Shown: piece after piece, positions 6,582 to 11,951 of the stretch | Layout of the letters: the number at the start of each line of letters is the position of its first letter | How positions within the stretch are numbered: the first letter of the stretch is position 1 | Origin: Pseudomonadales bacterium | GTDB lineage: Bacteria; Pseudomonadota; Gammaproteobacteria; Pseudomonadales; Azotimanducaceae | Assembly: GCA_029244465.1 (NCBI GenBank) | Contig: JAQWQN010000082.1 | Coordinates: forward strand, 1-11,951 | Length of the DNA stretch: 11,951 nucleotides | Direction of reading: 5' to 3' | The notes under the pieces: model-generated | Database searches by the model: none | Seen by the model: only the letters and a program-made list of their open reading frames with translations | What the model was told of the DNA's origin: nothing | Translations under genes and position numbers: made by a program

Positions 6582-7787
6582 TTAGTCAGGCAAATCTATC
6601 TCGATGCCAAATTCGGCAAGCACTTCTGCATTATGTTCACCGAGCGTCGGCGGTGCCTGATAAAGCTTGGTCGGTGTTTCTGTGAATTTGATAGGGTTCG
6701 CCGCCAGCGTCATTTCCGGGTTGTCCCCATTGGGCTGACAGGTCTCTAACATCTGGCGGGCTTTGACATGAGGATCCTCATAGATGTCTGCCATATTCTG
6801 CACTGGCCCGGCCGGTATGTTGCCGTCCAACTTTGCCATGATCTCCGCGCGCGTTAATTGCCTCGTCCACGCACAGATCTGCGCCTCCACCCAATCAACA
6901 TTCTGCAGTCGCGCAGTATTACTGTCACTACGCTCGTCTGTCATTAGATCCGCACGCTCCATCGCTGCGCAAAGCAGATCCCAGTGATGGGGAGAAGCAA
7001 CCGCTAAGGAAACACGCCCATCTTTCGCGGGGAAAAGGTCAAACGGATACAGCGTCATTGCGCGTTGCAAGCCTGACGCATTTGGTTTGCCAGTGAACCC
7101 ATATTGAGCCACCGCGCTTTTTTGAAAAGACAGCATCGCGTCATACATCGAGACGTCTAGAAATTGCCCTTTACCGGTTTGGCGGGTGCGATGAATGGCC
7201 GAAACCACACCCAGCGCCATCAACGTACCCGGGAAAATATCTGCAATCGCGGGGGTAACAAGGCCATCGTTGGCGTAGACCAAGCCACCGAAGCTTTGCG
7301 CCGCGGCATCGAGGCTGGGCCAGGTTGCGAACGGACTCTCTCCTGTTCTCGGATCACCGAATCCTCTTACGCAGGCGTAGATGATCTTCGGGTTGCGTTC
7401 CGCAAGAACCTCGTAGCCCAAGCCGAGCTTGTCCATAACACCCGCCCGCATATTCTCAACAATGGCATCGGCCTGGTCGCACAGTTGCAGGAAGACGTCC
7501 TTGTCCGCGGCTTGCTTTAAATCGAGGCAGACGCTTCGTTTGTTCTTATTGACCGCGGCGAAAGGAGCGCCAAAATCGCTACCCGCGACATCCTCATCAT
7601 AGGGTGATGCATAGTCCGGAAGAAAAGGCGGGATGTTACGATAACCATCGCCCAAAGGTGGCTCAATTTTGATGACCCGGGCACCCAAATCAGCCAGCAG
7701 ACTTGCGCCAAATGGTCCAGCTAACGCTCGTGTACAGTCAATTATGGTCAGGTCTTCCAAGGGCCCCGTGCGATCTCGGTCAGTCAT
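6582..7787 (-). CDS. Family III CoA transferase (CaiB/BaiF type)
   Basis: Family III enzymes move CoA between carboxylic acids, activating an acid at the cost of another acyl-CoA. The 401 residues match the family length. Visible: the N-terminal fold LTIIDCTRALAGPFGASLLA followed by DLGARVIKIEPPLGD (13-47); NKNKRSVCLDLK (80-91) before the ADAIVENMRAGVMDKLGL segment; D183 in TPAIADIFPGTLMALG, at the position of the catalytic Asp (D169 of formyl-CoA transferase); TGKGQFLDVSMYDAM (204-218); and a C-terminal ANPIKFTETP. ATG 7785-7787 has GGGAG 6 nt upstream. It is the leading gene of a pair with the acyl-CoA dehydrogenase, which suggests that it loads the acid that the dehydrogenase then oxidises. 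Related operons act on bile acids, carnitine and aromatic or terpenoid acids; which applies here is unknown. Confidence 0.92.
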   Translation of the reverse strand: MTDRDRTGPLEDLTIIDCTRALAGPFGASLLADLGARVIKIEPPLGDGYRNIPPFLPDYASPYDEDVAGSDFGAPFAAVNKNKRSVCLDLKQAADKDVFLQLCDQADAIVENMRAGVMDKLGLGYEVLAERNPKIIYACVRGFGDPRTGESPFATWPSLDAAAQSFGGLVYANDGLVTPAIADIFPGTLMALGVVSAIHRTRQTGKGQFLDVSMYDAMLSFQKSAVAQYGFTGKPNASGLQRAMTLYPFDLFPAKDGRVSLAVASPHHWDLLCAAMERADLMTDERSDSNTARLQNVDWVEAQICAWTRQLTRAEIMAKLDGNIPAGPVQNMADIYEDPHVKARQMLETCQPNGDNPEMTLAANPIKFTETPTKLYQAPPTLGEHNAEVLAEFGIEIDLPD

Positions 7788-7835
7788 TCTAAACTCCCAT
7801 TCGTCTTCTTTTCCTATGCGAGTAGATGGCTAATA

Positions 7836-7860
7836 GACGCCAGGGTCAACCCTAGGCGTC
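7836..7860 (-). terminator. Strong hairpin after the heme A synthase gene, probable terminator
   Basis: On the plus strand GACGCCAGGG (7836-7845) pairs with CCCT-A-GGCGTC (7850-7860): ten base pairs with one bulged A and a TCAA loop. It begins 6 bp beyond the ctaA stop codon. In the minus direction it is followed only by a weak T-rich stretch (TATT), so it may end transcription poorly or protect the mRNA end. It separates the P450-ctaA unit from the CoA transferase operon. Confidence 0.55.
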
Positions 7861-7865
7861 AAGCG

Positions 7866-8867
7866 TCAAGTCGCTACTCGTGTTGCACTAGCGACCTCTT
7901 TGACGTGACGGTAGCTCATCCATATCAGGAACTGCAGTCCAAATAACAGCGACGCTGCTAATAGATGAGTCGGCTGCACAAAAGCCGGCATGCCCAGATG
8001 ACCCAAGGCGGCACCTGAGGCAATCGCGCTCGTCGCAACGACGACCATGGCAACGGTGAGACGAGACAGCATGTGTGACCACCCTAAAGAACTGACTAAC
8101 AAGCGGATTAACCATAGATTCACAACCAGAACCAGCGCGGAAAAACTTCGATGCACATAGAAGAACCACGGCATGGCTTGAATCCAACTTGATCGCAGCG
8201 CCTCCCCTTGTGCCTCCTTGATAAAATCTGTCATCTCGCGCACTTGCGTGCCCATGGCGACTTGCACCACGGTCATGCCTATTGCGAGGTAGAGCCACTT
8301 CCCAAACCTTGGATCAAGTCCCTCTATCGACTGACTAACACCCAACTCGCGGCGAGAACGAGCCAGAGCAAAGATCAGCACACCGACAATAGCCAGCGCC
8401 ATCAACATGTGAATAGTGATCATGCCCGGCATGAGGTTGGAACTGACCACCACAGAGCCAAGCCAGCCCTGGAACCCAACCATTAAAAAAGCGGCAATGG
8501 ACGCGATGGTTATGGCCCGATCTGATCGCCTCAGCGGCCAAGAAAAAATCGCCGTCAACAGGATTAGGAAACCGATACTGACACCAGTTAGGCGATTAGC
8601 ATATTCAGTCCATGTCTTAACAACATTAAAGCGCGTCTCGGCATAACCCAGATCCGCGTATATTTCCTGATAATTTTCGGGCAGTTGTGCCTCACTTGTC
8701 GGAGGGATCCAAGTACCAAAACAGGTCGGCCAATCTGGACACCCCATCCCGGCACCCGTTGCACGCACGCTGGCTCCGACTAGAATGAGAAAGTAGACAG
8801 CCACAAGCGTTACCAGCGCCATACGATAGTAACGCCTTGCCTGGATGTCTCCCTGGGTAGAGCTCAC
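7866..8867 (-). CDS. ctaA: Heme A synthase (CtaA/COX15 family)
   Basis: This inner-membrane enzyme oxidises the methyl group of heme O to formyl, giving heme A for cytochrome oxidase. The 333 residues show eight hydrophobic segments (about 16-36, 92-111, 119-143, 149-170, 191-208, 234-257, 269-288, 298-320). The first outer loop has the conserved Cys pair C43 and C49 (GMGCPDWPTCFG). Heme-ligand histidines are seen as H153 (TIHML), H239 (YVHRSF) and H301 (QPTHLL). In the first helix-pair motif (Glu-x-x-His in Bacillus) the sequence is EYANRL: E88 is kept, and His is replaced by N91. The start is GTG 8865-8867, sharing GTGA with the P450 stop, so translation is probably coupled. An ATG at 8822 would cut into the first helix. 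Its pairing with a P450 rather than ctaB/coxB genes is unusual. Confidence 0.93.
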   Translation of the reverse strand: MSSTQGDIQARRYYRMALVTLVAVYFLILVGASVRATGAGMGCPDWPTCFGTWIPPTSEAQLPENYQEIYADLGYAETRFNVVKTWTEYANRLTGVSIGFLILLTAIFSWPLRRSDRAITIASIAAFLMVGFQGWLGSVVVSSNLMPGMITIHMLMALAIVGVLIFALARSRRELGVSQSIEGLDPRFGKWLYLAIGMTVVQVAMGTQVREMTDFIKEAQGEALRSSWIQAMPWFFYVHRSFSALVLVVNLWLIRLLVSSLGWSHMLSRLTVAMVVVATSAIASGAALGHLGMPAFVQPTHLLAASLLFGLQFLIWMSYRHVKEVASATRVAT

Positions 8868-10177
8868 CGCTGCTTGCGCCGGACTTTAACCAGCAAACGC
8901 GTATAGCCCTTCACAAACGAAGAGAACGTTCGCTCCGGTTCATCCTGCACTTCGATTTTCTCGAAACGTGTGAGGATCTCTTCCCACAAAATGCGTAACT
9001 GTAGCTCCGCAAGCCGGTTGCCCATACAACGGTGAATTCCGAATCCAAATGAGAGATGTTGTCGCGAATTATGTCGCTCTATGTCTAGGTCGTCAGCGTT
9101 GGCAAAAACGTCTTCATCACGATTGCCCGAGACATACCACATAAGGACCTGATCACCCGCTCGTATTTGCTTACCACCAACCTCACAATCGACCTTGGCA
9201 GTCCGGCGCATGTAGGACAGCGGCGTCTGCCAACGAATCATTTCGGCAACCATCTTCGGAATGAGTTCCGGGTTTGCAATCAACTTATCATACTGTTCAG
9301 GAAACTTGTTGAGCGCGTATACGCTTCCAGACATGCTGTTTCGGGTTGTATCGTTACCACCAACAATCAGCAGTAGCAGGTTACCTAGGTGCTCAATGGG
9401 CTCCATGTCTTTGGTTGCCTCACCATGCGCTAGCATTGACACCAAATCATCGCCTGGATTTTCTCTGCGATCGGCCCACAGCTTGCTGAAGTACTGAATG
9501 CATTCGATGAACTCATCGCGTTTCTGTGCTTGCGACTCGACAATGCCACCCGGTTCGGGAATAGCGAAAGTAATGTCCGACCACCGGGTTAGCTTTGCCC
9601 GATCTTCCAAAGGAAAATCGAACAAGGTGGCCAACATTAAAGTGGTGAGTTCGATAGATACATGCTCAACCCAATCAAACGTCTCGTTCTCTGGTAGTGC
9701 ATCGAGGACATTGCATGCCCGTTCGCGGATCAGAGACTCGAGTTTCACGAGATTCTTTGGCGCGACCACGCCCGTTACGGTCTTTCTTTGGTCGTCATGC
9801 CCTGGCGGGTCTTGACTGATAAATGGCGGTTTACTACCGGCAACAAAACCGACCGGCGCATCTGCATCAGGCCGAAATCCAAGCGTGATGCCATGCGACG
9901 ATGAAAACCTTTGCCAGTCTGCATCAACCGCCTTGATGTCCTCATACCTAGTCAAAGACCAGTATCTACCCGCGGTCTCAATTTCGTTCAAATGCACCGG
10001 GTCTTCTTGACGTAATCGCTCGAACACTCGGCGCCATCGATTGTCACAGAACAGATGTGCATTTAACGGATTGATATCCTCAATCGCCATATCGTAAGGG
10101 TCCGGCGTGTTGGCCCCTTTTGCCGCTTGTTCCTGCTCTGGGGTCTTAAATTCGGCTGTACTTACTGCTTCGCTCAT
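8864..10177 (-). CDS. Cytochrome P450, CYP153-like alkane/fatty-acid hydroxylase
   Basis: CYP153 enzymes are soluble P450s that hydroxylate the terminal carbon of alkanes, cycloalkanes and related chains, using ferredoxin and ferredoxin reductase. The 437 residues show FISQDPPGHDDQRKTV (119-134), the I-helix oxygen-binding stretch LLIVGGNDTTRNSMSG (269-284), the K-helix ExxR as E312/R315 (AEMIRWQTP), and the heme loop HLSFGFGIHRCMGNRLAE (374-391) with the ligand C384. The I-helix and heme-loop wording is that of CYP153 as I know it; other bacterial families (for example CYP125-like) are less close. ATG 10175-10177 with AGGA 5 nt upstream was chosen over an upstream GTG at 10249, whose extra 24 residues look random and cross a hairpin. 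No ferredoxin or reductase gene is in the window. It overlaps ctaA by 4 nt. Confidence 0.9.
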   Translation of the reverse strand: MSEAVSTAEFKTPEQEQAAKGANTPDPYDMAIEDINPLNAHLFCDNRWRRVFERLRQEDPVHLNEIETAGRYWSLTRYEDIKAVDADWQRFSSSHGITLGFRPDADAPVGFVAGSKPPFISQDPPGHDDQRKTVTGVVAPKNLVKLESLIRERACNVLDALPENETFDWVEHVSIELTTLMLATLFDFPLEDRAKLTRWSDITFAIPEPGGIVESQAQKRDEFIECIQYFSKLWADRRENPGDDLVSMLAHGEATKDMEPIEHLGNLLLLIVGGNDTTRNSMSGSVYALNKFPEQYDKLIANPELIPKMVAEMIRWQTPLSYMRRTAKVDCEVGGKQIRAGDQVLMWYVSGNRDEDVFANADDLDIERHNSRQHLSFGFGIHRCMGNRLAELQLRILWEEILTRFEKIEVQDEPERTFSSFVKGYTRLLVKVRRKQR

Positions 10178-10199
10178 GTCTTTCCTAACTATCCCACCA

Positions 10200-10239
10200 A
10201 TAAAATTTGCCACGCGCACGCTGGCATCGCGCGCGCGTG
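10200..10239 (-). terminator. Hairpin and T-rich tail, likely terminator of the RND permease gene
   Basis: CACGCGCACGC (10211-10221) pairs with GCGCGCGCGTG (10229-10239) with a single mismatch and a TGGCATC loop. In the minus direction the stem is followed by GCAAATTTTATT, giving a T-rich tail. It stands 60 bp after the permease stop and 34 bp before the P450 start. That fits an intrinsic terminator, so the P450 may have its own promoter or depend on read-through. Confidence 0.55.
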
Positions 10240-10298
10240 AAAATACCACAACTAGTGTTCATTTGGGTCAGTTTACCTCGCGTCCTTGGTGGCAAAAG

Positions 10299-11951
10299 TT
10301 AAGCGCTCGCGGCGTTATCCTGCCTTCGATCCATTACAGCAGGGTTAGCTGTATCGGCGGCGTCGGCTGAAGCGAGCGGCGCATGTGTACTGGCCAACCA
10401 CAGATACACACTAGGCAGGATAAACAGCGTAAACGCGGTACCAATGATCATGCCAGCAACCAGAATAATTCCGATGCTGTTTCGCGCTTCAGCACCAGCT
10501 CCGGTTACCAACACCAGTGGCAAATGCCCCATCACAGTTGCACCAGTGGTCATCAAAACGGGACGCAGACGCGTCGCCGTAGACTCTTTGATCGCTTCAA
10601 GCTTCGACAGTCCTTTTTCTTGCATCTGGCGGGCAAACTCGACAATCAAAATCGCGTTCTTCGCGATCAAGCCAACCAGGGTAATGAAACCAACCTGAGA
10701 GTAGATATTGATCGTCGTCCACCCGAAGTAGGTAAACAACAACGCGCCTGATATCGCTAGCGGCGCGGAGCCTATGAGAACGACTAGTGGGTCACGAAAG
10801 CTGTTGAACTGAATCGCCAGTGCTAGAAAGACGAAGATCATTGAAATCCCAAGGACCCCGATCAACGTGTTCCCTTCTTGTCGCAATTGTCGCGATTCAC
10901 CCGCGTAGTCAATACTATAGCTGCCTGGCAGTATGCTCTCTGCCGCTGCCTCTAAGGCTGATAGTGCCCGCTCTTTGGTGTTGCCTGGCAATACACCGCC
11001 GGTAATACGGAAGGCGTTGTTTTGCTGGAATTTGCCAAGTACCCGCGGTGCCACCGTCTCTTTTAGGCTTGCGATTGCAGACAATGGGATCAGATCGCCT
11101 GACTGTGTGCGGACTTTCAGGTCCAGTAGCGCCGCCGGATTCACACGATCATAATCTTCAACCATCGGGATCACCCGATACGCTTTGCCGTTCAAATCAA
11201 ATCGATTCACATAATTACCCGACAGAAAGACACTCAACTGGCGGCTGACTGACGCCATGTCCATGCCGAGGTCGGCAATCCGTTCTCGATCAAGCTCAAA
11301 TCTTGCTTGTGGTAAATCGATACGCAGTTCAGTGTCGGCAAACATGAACGTACCACTGCGCAAGGCAGCCTCAACCATCGCGACGGCGTAAGGGCGCATC
11401 TCGCTTGCTGAATCAGAGGACATGATGACCATCTCGATGTCCATTCGTCCTGCCGTAGGGAGCGCAGAAGGTAGAATCGGAAACGCCTTTACACCTTCAA
11501 TTTGTGACAAGTTATGAAACGCCAAGGGCATCAGTTGATGGACCGACATGGGTCGCTCGTGAAAATCCACGAACCCCATACCGCCAAACCCACCGGTTGG
11601 GAACACGACCTGCCACATATCTGCTGCACCCGGCAATGCTTTCATCGCATCGACCACGTCATACATATAACGCTCTGTGTAATCCAGCGATGCTTCTGGT
11701 GGCGAAGTAGTGGCAACCTGGATCATGCCTTCATCTTCACGCGGCGCAAGCTCACTCTGCGAAAACAAAAAGAAAGGCACTGCCAACAACGTAATAAATC
11801 CGGCAACAAATAGTACCTTGCCATTATGTTGCAGCAGGTGGCTGACGACGCCTCTGTAGCGATCCTGCGTCCAGCCGAATAGTCGATTGACCAACTGCGT
11901 AAACCTAGCTTCCTCACCGTGACTGCGATTCACAAACCCACTCATCACGGG
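10299..11951 (-). CDS. RND-family efflux permease, C-terminal half (5' end cut by the window)
   Basis: RND permeases of the AcrB/MexB type are proton-driven inner-membrane trimers that export drugs, solvents or lipids with a periplasmic adaptor and an outer-membrane channel. About 549 residues are visible of some 1030. The frame stays open at the window edge (PVMSGFVN, matching the conserved TPMM region). Visible in order: a membrane segment (about 45-63, VLFVAGFITLLAVPFFLF), the periplasmic start LAPREDEGMI (67-76), a large periplasmic domain, then five C-terminal membrane segments including FVFLALAIQFNSF, INIYSQVGFITLVGLIAKNA followed by ILIVEFA, and MTTGATVMGHLPLVL. The AKNAILIVEFA wording suits the HAE1 (hydrophobe/amphiphile) group rather than metal pumps. 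The soluble C-terminal tail (about 30 residues) is Ala/Asp-rich. The adaptor gene is probably upstream, outside the window. Substrates are unknown. Confidence 0.93.
   Translation of the reverse strand, partial: PVMSGFVNRSHGEEARFTQLVNRLFGWTQDRYRGVVSHLLQHNGKVLFVAGFITLLAVPFFLFSQSELAPREDEGMIQVATTSPPEASLDYTERYMYDVVDAMKALPGAADMWQVVFPTGGFGGMGFVDFHERPMSVHQLMPLAFHNLSQIEGVKAFPILPSALPTAGRMDIEMVIMSSDSASEMRPYAVAMVEAALRSGTFMFADTELRIDLPQARFELDRERIADLGMDMASVSRQLSVFLSGNYVNRFDLNGKAYRVIPMVEDYDRVNPAALLDLKVRTQSGDLIPLSAIASLKETVAPRVLGKFQQNNAFRITGGVLPGNTKERALSALEAAAESILPGSYSIDYAGESRQLRQEGNTLIGVLGISMIFVFLALAIQFNSFRDPLVVLIGSAPLAISGALLFTYFGWTTINIYSQVGFITLVGLIAKNAILIVEFARQMQEKGLSKLEAIKESTATRLRPVLMTTGATVMGHLPLVLVTGAGAEARNSIGIILVAGMIIGTAFTLFILPSVYLWLASTHAPLASADAADTANPAVMDRRQDNAASA

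Noticed and set aside
10178..10249. An N-terminal extension of the P450 from GTG 10249
   Set aside because: The 24 extra residues read through a hairpin, and a good ribosome site serves the ATG at 10177.
1..11951. CRISPR array, tRNA, rRNA or insertion sequence
   Set aside because: No regular spaced repeats, tRNA-like cloverleaf, rRNA stretch, transposase or paired terminal repeats were found on reading both strands.

Overview
The window looks like a piece of a chromosome from a marine-type, aerobic, hydrocarbon- or lipid-degrading proteobacterium, most likely a gammaproteobacterium. This is inferred from gene content and roughly balanced base composition; no rRNA or other marker gene is present. 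Most genes lie on the minus strand. The gene set combines an alkane-hydroxylase-type cytochrome P450 (CYP153-like), a Baeyer-Villiger/flavin monooxygenase, a two-domain extradiol dioxygenase of the VOC fold, a family III CoA transferase, an acyl-CoA dehydrogenase, a phytanoyl-CoA-dioxygenase-like enzyme, a heme A synthase and the C-terminal half of an RND efflux permease.

Region 1 (1-1443) is partly decayed. At 27-469 (minus) lies a short-chain dehydrogenase pseudogene with two frameshifts and an internal deletion that removed its catalytic part. At 555-1088 (plus) lies the most notable gene: an OsmC/Ohr-family thiol peroxidase whose reading frame is open across a single in-frame TGA (762-764). 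That TGA sits exactly where the family has its peroxidatic cysteine, and a hairpin with a GG-starting loop follows it at SECIS distance. I read it as a selenocysteine-containing OsmC-like protein, which ordinary gene callers would split into two ORFs. At 1060-1443 (minus) is an unrecognised ORF whose first half resembles the start of an alpha/beta hydrolase.

Region 2 (1425-4567) holds the VOC extradiol dioxygenase and the Baeyer-Villiger-type monooxygenase, both minus. A perfect 20-bp palindrome and a 10-bp direct repeat lie in a 476-bp gene-poor stretch upstream.

Region 3 (4568-7787) holds the plus-strand PhyH-like dioxygenase. It is convergent with a minus-strand pair, CoA transferase then acyl-CoA dehydrogenase, which looks like an operon for activating and oxidising an acyl-CoA.

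Region 4 (7866-11951) reads in minus direction: RND permease (cut by the window edge), a terminator-like hairpin, P450, then heme A synthase overlapping the P450 by 4 nt, then another strong hairpin. Together the enzymes could oxidise an alkane, cyclic or terpenoid compound: P450 hydroxylation, Baeyer-Villiger oxygen insertion, ring cleavage, CoA activation, beta-oxidation. No substrate can be proved from the sequence, and the P450 redox partners, the selenocysteine machinery (selA, selB, selC, selD) and any regulator gene are not in the window.
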